Part shown: in pieces, positions 17,272-24,433 of the stretch | Layout: the number at the start of each line of letters is the position of its first letter | Numbering within the stretch: the first letter of the stretch is position 1 | Assembly (NCBI GenBank): GCA_036881905.1 | Contig: JBAJNN010000025.1 | Location: forward strand, 1-27,968 | Source: JBAJNN01 sp036881905 | GTDB taxonomy: Bacteria > Pseudomonadota > Alphaproteobacteria > Rhizobiales > Im1 | DNA length: 27,968 bases | Reading direction: 5' to 3' | Position numbers and translations under genes: made by a program | Notes under the pieces: model-generated | What the model was told of the DNA's origin: nothing | Databases searched by the model: none | The model's input: the letters and a program-made list of their open reading frames with translations, nothing else

Positions 17272-17651
17272 TTTTAATCCCAAAATTTGGTGGCAGCGGC
17301 AAAGACCATCGACACAAGGCTATGCCCCCTCAAACGACAAACGCCCTCTTAGAACGCTTCAAAACCTGAGGGGCGACGTAACGCGGCATTAAGGCTCGCG
17401 CCCGTTCGAAGCGATACGATTCCTCAAGAATCCAAGACACTTTCACAAGCTCCGAATCACTCGCATCCAAGTCTTTCCAGCCTCATATCACAGCCCCACG
17501 GACAAACCAGATCAGGCGCGGTATCCCGATAAACACAACCTTAAGTTTTGGAAATTGCCAGCGCTCCAAACCCGCTTCGCAATTTCTCGCCGCAACCCAT
17601 TTTAGCCAACGCCTTTGCATTTCACAGGGCATCACTCCGTTTCAGGAGGCT
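17272..17651 (-). other. Long 5' leader between the nrdA promoter and start codon
   Basis: About 380 bp lie between the predicted nrdA promoter and its ATG without any convincing gene on either strand. No known riboswitch or terminator could be recognised by eye. The length is unusual for a housekeeping gene and leaves room for an RNA-level control element. Confidence 0.4.
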
Positions 17652-17698
17652 TCACTACATATAGAGGCAACCACCGATTTTTTGTCAATATTTATTTC
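17652..17698 (-). promoter_or_regulatory. nrdA promoter with paired NrdR-like boxes
   Basis: Two 16-bp sites resemble the NrdR consensus ACACWATATATWGTGT. The better one (17652-17667, core CTACATATAG) matches 12 of 16 positions; the second (17683-17698, core CAATATTTAT) matches 9 of 16. Their cores start exactly 31 bp apart, about three helical turns, as known for NrdR box pairs. On the minus strand a TTGACA (17688-17683) overlaps the second box, and a -10-like TCTATA/TATATG overlaps the first at a spacing of 17-19 bp, the expected layout for repression of nrdAB by NrdR. Confidence 0.6.
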
Positions 17699-17900
17699 AC
17701 AAGGCGAGAATTCAGCCCCTTTCAGGCAACCAAATCCGCGCTTCCCGATGGTTTGTCATCCTGTGTCGGGAGCAAACGATTCCATCTCCGGCATCTGGTC
17801 GATTTGCGCTCCCTACAACTTTTAAGAGCATTGCGCGGATACCTTAAGCCCCTTGCGGAAAAAGACGGGCCATGGCCATAAAATTGATGTTTTTGGTGCT

Positions 17901-17922
17901 AAAAATCCTATCCCCAATAGGG
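17901..17922 (-). terminator. Weak rho-independent terminator after ssb
   Basis: Read on the minus strand, a short stem (CCTAT/ATAGG, loop TGGGG) is followed by ATTTTT, 16-37 bp after the ssb stop. The stem is only about 5 bp, so efficiency is doubtful. Confidence 0.4.
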
Positions 17923-17937
17923 AATTAGAAGGCTTCC

Positions 17938-18420
17938 TTAAAAAGGAACTTCATCATCGAACTCTTCGGAGAAATTCGGCGATCGGTCCTGATTCGGGTC
18001 GGAAGGGGACGGCTGGACCGCTTCACCACTTTGCCCCTGAGTGACCATGGGGCTGGCGGCGGCGCTATTCCGGCTGTCGAGCATGGTCAGGGCGCAATTA
18101 TAGCCCTGCAGAACGACTTCGGTGGTGTAGCGTTCCTGTCCCGACTGATCTTCCCATTTTCGGGTTTGCAACTGGCCTTCCAGATAGAGCTTCGACCCTT
18201 TGTGGAGATACTGCTCGACGATACGGCAAAGACCCTCATTGAAAACGACCACACGGTGCCATTCGGTGCGCTCGCGGCGTTCGTTCGTCGCCTTGTCGCG
18301 CCAGCTTTCCGACGTGGCAAGACGAAAATTGACCACCGGACGGCCATCCTGAGTATTGCGCACCTCCGGATCGGCACCGAGATTGCCGACCAAAATTACC
18401 TTATTGATCGATCCAGCCAT
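17938..18420 (-). CDS. ssb: Single-stranded DNA-binding protein
   Basis: The 160-residue SSB starts MAGSINKVILVGNLGADPEVR at 18420, with a G-rich Shine-Dalgarno (AGGGGGTGAATAGG) upstream. The frame extends 38 codons further, but that part is not SSB-like. An OB-fold (about 5-110) includes the strands RPVVNFRLATSESW and KLYLEGQLQTRKW. A disordered Ser/Pro/Gln-rich linker follows, then the acidic tip DDEVPF (155-160) that recruits replication and repair partners. It protects ssDNA in replication, recombination and repair. The length (160) is typical. It is the gene upstream of nrdA but has its own likely terminator. Confidence 0.97.
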   Translation of the reverse strand: MAGSINKVILVGNLGADPEVRNTQDGRPVVNFRLATSESWRDKATNERRERTEWHRVVVFNEGLCRIVEQYLHKGSKLYLEGQLQTRKWEDQSGQERYTTEVVLQGYNCALTMLDSRNSAAASPMVTQGQSGEAVQPSPSDPNQDRSPNFSEEFDDEVPF

Positions 18421-18536
18421 CCTATTCACCCCCTTTTCACGATCATCGAACCGGGACCAAACCCAACCAACATCCATACGCAGTGTAAACAATCTCTGTG
18501 GCCACTTCCAGGGCCGATCGATCTTTTCCACCATAT

Positions 18537-18555
18537 GTCATGCCGGCGGCATGAC
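18537..18555. repeat. Perfect 19-bp palindrome upstream of ssb
   Basis: GTCATGCCG and CGGCATGAC flank a single G, 117 bp upstream of the ssb start, in the divergent region shared with the LprI-like pseudogene. It could be an operator for a dimeric regulator; no T run makes a terminator unlikely. A second palindrome lies at 18656-18672. Confidence 0.6.
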
Positions 18556-18655
18556 TTGCTTCACGCTGCCGGTCCGGTATCGCGTTTTTTGCGTTCCCGA
18601 CCGGGTTCGAGAGGTGTTAAATCGGATTTGATCCATGCGACATATTTCTTGCAAG

Positions 18656-18672
18656 GCCCATGCAGCATGGGC
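18656..18672. repeat. Perfect 17-bp palindrome
   Basis: GCCCATGC and GCATGGGC flank a single A, 22 bp upstream of the start of the LprI-like pseudogene. The position suits an operator of that gene. No known regulator consensus was recognised. Confidence 0.6.
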
Positions 18673-18694
18673 GAAACGAGCCAAAAAGTATAAA

Positions 18695-19128
18695 ATGTCA
18701 AGGGTAACCGTGTATTTTTCGATCATACTGTCAGCGGTGCTGGCCTTGTCAAGCCTGACCGCTCCGGCCTCCGCGGACGAGTTTTACGACAGATGCATTG
18801 AGCGGTCATCGAATGAGCTATACGGAAGGTAGGCAAAGTGGGACGAATGTGGGGAGGACTGGCTGGAACGCGAGGACAACAGACTGAATGCAACGTGGAC
18901 GGGTGTATTCGCACGCGCGCAGGGCGGCACAATTAAAGAGATCTGCTGGCCGAGCAGCGCCGCTGGATCGCCTATAAGGACAGCAGCCGCGGGTTTTACG
19001 CGAATGGTGACTGGGGACGTGACGGACAAGTCGCGTTTTTCGTCACCCGCCGTGCCGGCGTCATTGCCGCGCGGACGAAACGACTGCAAGCATACGGCGC
19101 ATTTTTCACATCATTCACAAGGGGATAA
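18695..19128 (+). pseudogene. LprI-like (DUF1311) secreted protein, broken
   Basis: From ATG 18695 the frame reads a signal peptide (VYFSIILSAVLALSSLTAPASA) and FYDRCIERSSNELYGR, then meets TAG at 18833. The same frame continues with WLEREDNRLNATWTGVFARA, the YxRLDxRLN-like block of LprI proteins. Near 18940 a frameshift is needed to reach LLAEQRRWIAYKDSSRGFY (family: L--AQRAWIAYRD) and a TAA at 19126-19128. LprI-type proteins are secreted and some inhibit lysozyme. One nonsense codon plus one frameshift make this copy inactive. The family call is by motif and moderately sure. Confidence 0.65.
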
Positions 19129-19295
19129 CAACATTGGGAGCGAAGCCCGTGACATGGTGGCAAGCATGGGAGCCTCTTCTTTGTCGCGCGTGGCGCGAAA
19201 CTTTCCCCTCTCCTTACCTTTTTTAAGCTTGCCAGATTGGCGAAAAGCGCGCTAATGAAGAGCCAAATCGTACCTCCTCGGGCAAGGATCAAGCC

Positions 19296-20429
19296 ATGGC
19301 TGCCGCCAGCGGGGCGGAACCGTTCCGCCCTGAAGAGTTGATAAAATATCGCCCGCGCCGGGCTGACTGGGTCTCCCACGCGATGGCGCTGCTCAAAAGC
19401 GATCTCGCCCGCGCGGCGGATACGCATCTCATCCGTCTCGACCTCAAAGGCTTTGAAAAAACGCCCATCTATCTCAAGGACGAGAGCACCCATCTGACGG
19501 GAAGCCTCAAACACAGGCTCGCACGCTCCTTGTTTTTATACAGCATCTGCAATGGTCTGATCGGACCTGACACCACCGTTGTCGAAGCGTCTTCGGGCTC
19601 CACCGCGGTGAGCGAGGCCTATTACGCCAGGCTGCTCGCTCTGCCTTATATCGCCGTCATGCCTCGCGGCACCTCCAGAGCGAAAATCGGCGCCATCGAA
19701 CGATTTGGCGGGCGCTGTCACTTTGTGGACAGCGCCGATTGCGTTTATGCTGAGGCCGAAAGACTGGCGGAAAAAACCGGCGGGCACTATCTAGACCAGT
19801 TTAAAAACGCCGAATGCGCAACCGACTGGCGCGGCAACAACAACATTGCCGAGAGCATTTTTTCGCAAATGGCCGACGAGCCTCACCCAGTGCCGGAATG
19901 GATCGTCATGAGCGCCGGCACCGGTGGCACATCGGCGACGATCGGGCGATATATCCGCTATCGCGGATTTGCGACGCGACTTTGCGTCCCCGACCCGGAA
20001 CACTCGGTTTTTGCCGCCGCCTGGGAAAGCGGATGTCGCGATCTGACCGGCAAAGCATCATCGCGCATCGAGGGGATCGGTCGGCCTCGGGTCGAACCGT
20101 CTTTCATCGCCGGTGTGGTCGATTCAATGATTAAAGTGCCCGATAAAGCCTCGATTGCGGCGATGCGGATTCTCTCGGACATTTTGTTTCGCAAAGTCGG
20201 CGCATCGAGCGGAACCAACTTTTTCGGCGCTTTGTGCATGGCTGCCGAAATGCGGCGGAGCGGCAGGTCCGGTTCCATCGTGACCGTCATCTGCGACAGC
20301 GGCGAGAGGTATCTCGAGACCTGTTGCAATGAGCAATGGCTTAAAGCGAACGGTCTCGACAGCTCGGGTTGGCGCGATCGGATCAAAGCATTCCTGAAGG
20401 ATTGCGCCTCGTGGAACGTCCCGTCGTGA
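19296..20429 (+). CDS. PLP-dependent cysteine synthase-family enzyme (Cds1-like cysteine desulfhydrase)
   Basis: The intact 377-residue fold-type II PLP enzyme starts at ATG 19296 with AAGGA 7 nt upstream. Motifs: the Schiff-base Lys K72 in LTGSLKHRLA, substrate loop ASSGSTA (98-104), phosphate-binding loop SAGTGGTSA (206-214), and DSGERY near the C-terminus contacting the PLP pyridine. It is longer than CysK (about 310). The GSLKHR context and the C-terminal tail resemble the Cds1 subgroup (M. tuberculosis Rv3684), which releases H2S, ammonia and pyruvate from L-cysteine. A cysteine or cystathionine synthase activity cannot be excluded. The dapE pseudogene follows 21 bp downstream, so the two were probably one operon. 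Confidence 0.8.
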   Translation: MAAASGAEPFRPEELIKYRPRRADWVSHAMALLKSDLARAADTHLIRLDLKGFEKTPIYLKDESTHLTGSLKHRLARSLFLYSICNGLIGPDTTVVEASSGSTAVSEAYYARLLALPYIAVMPRGTSRAKIGAIERFGGRCHFVDSADCVYAEAERLAEKTGGHYLDQFKNAECATDWRGNNNIAESIFSQMADEPHPVPEWIVMSAGTGGTSATIGRYIRYRGFATRLCVPDPEHSVFAAAWESGCRDLTGKASSRIEGIGRPRVEPSFIAGVVDSMIKVPDKASIAAMRILSDILFRKVGASSGTNFFGALCMAAEMRRSGRSGSIVTVICDSGERYLETCCNEQWLKANGLDSSGWRDRIKAFLKDCASWNVPS

Positions 20430-20450
20430 TCGCCCGGGTGAGGACCGATC

Positions 20451-21738
20451 ATGGCCGTCAAATCATTCCCCGATCCATGACTTACTCCGCAACGTCTTAT
20501 CGGTCGCCCCTCGGTCACCCCCCCGATGAGGCCGGCGCGCTCGACACTCTGCAAAGCCTTATCGAACTCACGGGCTTCGCCTGTCATCGCCTGCCATTTC
20601 AGGCCCCCGGCACGCGCAGGGTTGATAATCCGTTGGCCCGGATCGGAAACGCACAAGGGGGGCCCATTTCTGCTTTGCCGACCATGTCGATGCGCCGCCG
20701 CCGGGGGATGCATCCTTGCGGACGGTTCCGCCTTTTTCCGGCGCGGTGGGCGACGGCATGGTTTACGGGCGCGGTGGATATGACGGACGGCGTGGCCGCC
20801 TCCGTCGCCGCGGCTCTCGGTTTTGTCGAAGCCCGCGGGGCGCGGTGGAATTTCCGGGATCGCTTAGTCATCACCCGCGACGAGGAAGGCCCGGCCCATC
20901 GACAGCACGCGGAAGGCGCCGGAATGGCTTAAAAAACGCGATGAAGCGCCGGATCATTGCCTTGTCGGGGAACCGACAAATCTTGAAACGCTGGGCGACG
21001 CCGTCAAGCTCGGCCGCAGCGGCGGTCTCAATGTCACCTTGACAGTAACCGGATGCCAAAGGCGCACGGTCTATCCTCACAAGGCCGATACCCCGATTAT
21101 GAAGCTTGTGCTCATTCTCGACGCTCTAGAGCGGTATTTGCGTTCAAACTGAATCGCAATCACGCTCCATCTTTTTGTTTTATAAACATAATCTTGGTCG
21201 TCCTCACTTCTCCGGATCGGAGTATGCTCTGGCGAGTGAACGGCTCGATTCGGGCACTGAACATTTTGGATCCTCCACCCTTGCCATCACCTCGGTCGAT
21301 GTCGCCAACGCCGCAAGCCGCGTTATTCCCGAAAAAGCCGCGACGCGTTGCAATATCCGCTTCAATAACCTGCATAGCGCCGACAGACAGAAAACAGGGG
21401 CGCGCATGCGTTGCGATGAAACAATCGCCGATATGGGCGGTCATGCCGAGCTTGCATTGTTTTCTAATACAGCGAGTTTCTTAACCGAACCCGGCCTCTT
21501 CACCGAGTTCGCGACCCATGTGGTTTGCAGTGTGACCGGACAGGCCGCTACGCCCGATACCGGCGGCGGCGCCTCCGACGCCGGTTTTATCGGAAACTAT
21601 TGCCCAGTTGTCGAATTCGGCCCGGTCAACAAGACGATCCACCAGGTCGATGAGCGTATCGCGCTTGACGATCTTACCCTGTTGGTCAAAGTATATCGTA
21701 GAATTCTTGGGACGCGGCTTTGCAGCGTAAAAATTTAG
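20451..21738 (+). pseudogene. dapE: Succinyl-diaminopimelate desuccinylase-like (DapE), broken and repeat-invaded
   Basis: From ATG 20451 (GAGG upstream), DapE pieces follow in order across all three plus frames. They include DEAGALDTLQSLIELTGF; HFCFADHVDAPPPGD (metal-binding His and Asp); TDGVAASVAAALGFVEARG; TRDEEGP (catalytic Glu); DHCLVGEPTNLETLGDAVKL; ASERLDSGTEHFGSSTLAI; RCNIRFNN; GGGASDAGFIGNYCPVVEFG; and the final metal-site HQVDER. At least five frame changes and a 103-bp repeat insertion (21128-21230) break it. Removing the repeat restores the frame exactly: GCTCT joined to GGCGAGT reads ALAS. DapE makes L,L-diaminopimelate for lysine and peptidoglycan. A second functional copy or a bypass must exist if the cell makes mDAP. 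A paralogous M20 peptidase is an alternative identity. Confidence 0.85.
21128..21230 (-). repeat. GCATAATC/GATTATGC repeat, single copy inserted in dapE
   Basis: This is the reverse-oriented form of the unit-plus-tail element at 121-287 and 26865-27088. On the plus strand it runs from AGAGCGGTATTTGCG to GGATCGGAGTATGCTCT, with AGAGC/GCTCT at its ends. The host gene is interrupted between GCTCT and GGCG. GCTCT occurs on both sides, so either the insertion left no duplication or GCTCT is a 5-bp target duplication. Confidence 0.9.
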
Positions 21739-21741
21739 AAT

Positions 21742-21827
21742 GATTCTAAGAATCGCGTACCATGAAAGATAGCTTAAAAGATAGACAAGCTTTCACTTTA
21801 TCCACATTATCTTTCATGTTATCCACA
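21742..21827 (+). promoter_or_regulatory. AT-rich block with two perfect DnaA boxes and inverted repeats
   Basis: TTATCCACA, the strict DnaA box consensus, occurs at 21798-21806 and 21819-21827, exactly 21 bp apart (two helical turns) and in the same orientation. The first box lies between the arms of a perfect 11-bp inverted repeat (CATGAAAGATA at 21761-21771, TATCTTTCATG at 21808-21818), and the second box follows the right arm directly. A perfect 13-bp palindrome, GATTCTAAGAATC, lies at 21742-21754, and AACTCT/AGAGTT forms a hairpin at 21867-21881. The block is markedly AT-rich. It may be DnaA-controlled regulation of aapJ or part of a replication origin; neither is shown by sequence alone. 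Confidence 0.55.
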
Positions 21828-21975
21828 ATATCGGGAAAAGTTTCAAAAAGGTTACAACTTTGTTAGAACTCTGATAGAGTTAGTTCCTAATTAGGGAAAA
21901 ATAAGGAGCTTGTTACGATTGGTCTTCCAAGGCGTTCCGTCGAAACGGAGGTGCTTGCGTAAAAAATGAAAAGCT

Positions 21976-21992
21976 TTGGGTAAGGCCTTGCA
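21976..21992 (+). promoter_or_regulatory. Sigma-54-like promoter of aapJ
   Basis: TTGGGTAAGGCCTTGCA has GG and GC at the required 10-bp distance and a perfect TTGCA at -12, but the -24 block lacks CACG. The predicted transcription start is near 22003, about 28 bp before the aapJ ATG. General amino-acid transporters are often under nitrogen (NtrC/RpoN) control, which makes this plausible. Confidence 0.4.
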
Positions 21993-22030
21993 ATAACAGG
22001 CAAAATTTAACAGTTAAAGAGGTATTTAAA

Positions 22031-23047
22031 ATGAAAAAATATGCATACGGACTGGCCTTGATTCTGGGGGTTATCGCGCCTCTCACCGTCGCGCGAGGCG
22101 CAACGCTGGATGACGTAAAAGCAAGGGGTTACGTCCTGTGCGGTACACAGGCCAGAATGCCCGGTTTCTCCCAGGTTGACGATAAGGGCAAATGGTCGGG
22201 TATGGACGTTGATGTCTGTCGCGCCGTTTCGGCGGCAATCTTCGGCGATCCAGACGAGGTTCATTATATCGATGAGACCGCCAAGGAACGCTTTACCGCC
22301 CTGCAGTCGGGCACTATCGATCTTCTGGTGCGCGATACGACATGGGCGATGCATCGCGATACCGCGCTGGGCCTCAACTTCACCGGCACCAACGTCTATG
22401 ACGGTCTGGGGTTCATGATCCCCAAATCGCTGGGGTTGACCAGCATCACGCAGCTTGACGGCGCCTCGATATGCATAGAAGCCGGCACCACGCACGAAAG
22501 CGTCATAGCGGATTATTTCAGGGCCCATAAAATGGACTATGAGGCCGTCACCTACAATAGAGGTGAAGAGGCCATAAGGGCCATGGTCGATGGGCGTTGT
22601 GACACCTTTGCCTACGAGGTGGGGACCGGAGCCGCGCTCCGCATGCAATTGCCGCACCCGGAAAAATATGTTTTTCTGCCCGGACTCATTTCCAAAGAGC
22701 CGCTCGGACCAGTTGTCCGCCAAGGCGACGATCAGTGGTTCAATATCGTCAAATGGGCCTTGTTCGCCATGATCAATGCCGAAGAACTCGGCGTGACCTC
22801 GGAAAACGTAGAGCAGATGCTGTCCTCGGACAACCCCAAGATTCGTCGCTTGGTGGGCGCCGAAGGAGAGTTCGGGAGCGATCTCGGGCTTAAGAACGAC
22901 TGGGCCTATAACATCATCAAATATGTCGGCAATTATGGCGAGGCGTTTGAGCGTAACATGGGGCTAAACACGCCGCTCCATCTCGAACGTGGCCTCAACC
23001 GGCTATGGACGGATGGCGGGTTGATATATGCGCCGCCCATTCGCTGA
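22031..23047 (+). CDS. aapJ: General L-amino acid ABC transporter, periplasmic binding protein
   Basis: The 338-residue solute-binding protein of the Aap system captures L-amino acids in the periplasm and delivers them to AapQM. A signal peptide spans about 1-23 (KKYAYGLALILGVIAPLTVA). The mature part opens TLDDVKARGYVLCG and carries family-3 binding-protein motifs: GKWSGMDVDVCRAVSAAIFG (ligand Asp) and DLLVRDTTWAMHRDTALGL, with its conserved Arg-Asp-Thr-Thr. The ending (RGLNRLWTDGGLIYAPPIR) is typical of AapJ. AAAGAGG lies 9 nt before the ATG. It heads the aapJQMP operon, and a strong hairpin follows it, which may raise AapJ expression relative to the membrane genes. Confidence 0.95.
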   Translation: MKKYAYGLALILGVIAPLTVARGATLDDVKARGYVLCGTQARMPGFSQVDDKGKWSGMDVDVCRAVSAAIFGDPDEVHYIDETAKERFTALQSGTIDLLVRDTTWAMHRDTALGLNFTGTNVYDGLGFMIPKSLGLTSITQLDGASICIEAGTTHESVIADYFRAHKMDYEAVTYNRGEEAIRAMVDGRCDTFAYEVGTGAALRMQLPHPEKYVFLPGLISKEPLGPVVRQGDDQWFNIVKWALFAMINAEELGVTSENVEQMLSSDNPKIRRLVGAEGEFGSDLGLKNDWAYNIIKYVGNYGEAFERNMGLNTPLHLERGLNRLWTDGGLIYAPPIR

Positions 23048-23067
23048 TCATCAAGAAAAGTGAGCTG

Positions 23068-23118
23068 AAAGCCCGGGGCCCTGCCCTGGACCTTACGACA
23101 GTTGCGGGGCCGGGCTTT
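23068..23118 (+). terminator. Intercistronic hairpin between aapJ and aapQ
   Basis: Perfect 9-bp arms AAAGCCCGG (23068-23076) and CCGGGCTTT (23110-23118) enclose further partial pairing, and the stem is followed by TCTTAG. It starts 20 bp after aapJ. It can act as a partial terminator or as a 3' stabiliser of the aapJ message. Confidence 0.7.
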
Positions 23119-23238
23119 TCTTAGTCTCTCTTGGTACGAAATGTCCCAAAAGACGTTTGGCATGAGTTGGCGTTGCGTGTGGATGGTGTGAGCAGTGGGG
23201 GCTTCCTTATTAAAAAGCAGCCGATGGGTCTATAGCGC

Positions 23239-24429
23239 ATGAGAGCTGTCGATCATGGGGCACACAGTGGTTGGAGCCTGGCCATATGGTATAATCCGCG
23301 CTGGCGCGCGCTTCTGTCACAGGCCATTCTTGTCATCATCGTGGTCTGGTTCGGCTATGGAATCATCTCCAATACCATCCACAACATCCAGCGGCAAAAT
23401 ATCGCCAGCGGTTTCGGTTTCCTAAACAGAACGGCCAGCTTCGGCGTCTCGCAAAGTCTGATCCCCTACAGTGAAGATCAAAGCTATGGCAGGGTCTTTA
23501 TCGTCGGCTTGCTCAACACGGTTCTGGTTTCAGTCATAGGGATCGTTCTGGCGACATTGTTAGGTTTTGTGCTCGGTATTATGAGATTGTCAAAAAATTG
23601 GCTGATCGCCAATATTTCGGCCATTTATGTCGAAAGCTTGCGCAATATTCCGCCTCTTTTGCAGTTGCTGTTTTGGTACTTCGCCGTTCTAAGTACGTTG
23701 CCGTCACCGCGGAAGAGTCTGTCGCTATCCGATGTGTTTTTTCTCAACAATCGCGGGTTTTTTATCCCTCGTATCCTGTTTGAACCAGAATTTGAATGGG
23801 TTACGGTGTTGCTCATACTCGCTATCATCGCAACCTTTTTCTTAAGCCTGTGGGCCAAAAGGCGCCATGCCCGTACCGGTCGGAGAATACCGCTCGGGTG
23901 GTTAGGACTTGTCCTAATTGTGGGGCTGCCCACATTGGGCTTTTTCGTCTTGGGCACGCCCGCAAATCTCGACTTTCCACATCTAAAGGGCTTCACCTTC
24001 ATCGGCGGGATCAAGATTATCCCTGAATGCATCGCCGTAATCTTGGCGCTTACGCTGTTTACGGCGGCTTTCATCGCCGAAATCGTGCGTTCAGGGATCA
24101 TGGCGGTGAGCCAAGGGCAAAAGGAGGCCGCCGCCGCTTTAGGCTTACATCCGCGAACGATCTTAAGGCTCGTGGTCATGCCCCAGGCGATACGGGTGAT
24201 CATCCCGCCTTTGACCTCCGAATATCTCAACCTCATCAAAAATTCCTCTCTTGCCGTCGCCGTCGGCTTTCCCGAACTGGTCTCGGTCTTTGCCGGCACC
24301 ACGCTCAATCAGGTCGGGCAGGCGGTGGAGATCATTCTCATGACCATGGCGGTTTATCTGTCGCTGTCGATTCTGAGCTCGGTTTTGATGAACTGGTATA
24401 ATGCCAGAATGGCATTGGTGGAGAGATGA
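23239..24429 (+). CDS. aapQ: General L-amino acid ABC transporter, permease AapQ
   Basis: This 396-residue inner-membrane permease pairs with AapM. It has an N-terminal TM segment (LLSQAILVIIVVWFGYGII), a periplasmic part with FGVSQSLIPYS, and then the HisM/GlnP-type core. The EAA loop contacting the ATPase is AVSQGQKEAAAALGLHPRTI followed by RLVVMPQA. The long insertion between TM segments (about 170-235, WAKRRHARTGRR) is usual for AapQ. The start at 23239 has no strong Shine-Dalgarno. The stop at 24429 is 4 bp before aapM, so the two are co-translated. Confidence 0.94.
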   Translation: MRAVDHGAHSGWSLAIWYNPRWRALLSQAILVIIVVWFGYGIISNTIHNIQRQNIASGFGFLNRTASFGVSQSLIPYSEDQSYGRVFIVGLLNTVLVSVIGIVLATLLGFVLGIMRLSKNWLIANISAIYVESLRNIPPLLQLLFWYFAVLSTLPSPRKSLSLSDVFFLNNRGFFIPRILFEPEFEWVTVLLILAIIATFFLSLWAKRRHARTGRRIPLGWLGLVLIVGLPTLGFFVLGTPANLDFPHLKGFTFIGGIKIIPECIAVILALTLFTAAFIAEIVRSGIMAVSQGQKEAAAALGLHPRTILRLVVMPQAIRVIIPPLTSEYLNLIKNSSLAVAVGFPELVSVFAGTTLNQVGQAVEIILMTMAVYLSLSILSSVLMNWYNARMALVER

Positions 24430-24433
24430 AGCC

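Noticed and set aside
18593..18608. LexA (SOS) box GTTC-N7-GTTC upstream of ssb
   Set aside because: The two GTTC half-sites are 8 bp apart, not the 7 required by the alphaproteobacterial consensus.
19004..19514. Open frames opposite or overlapping the LprI-like pseudogene and the PLP enzyme
   Set aside because: Shadow frames without motifs; the coding signal is on the plus strand in other frames.
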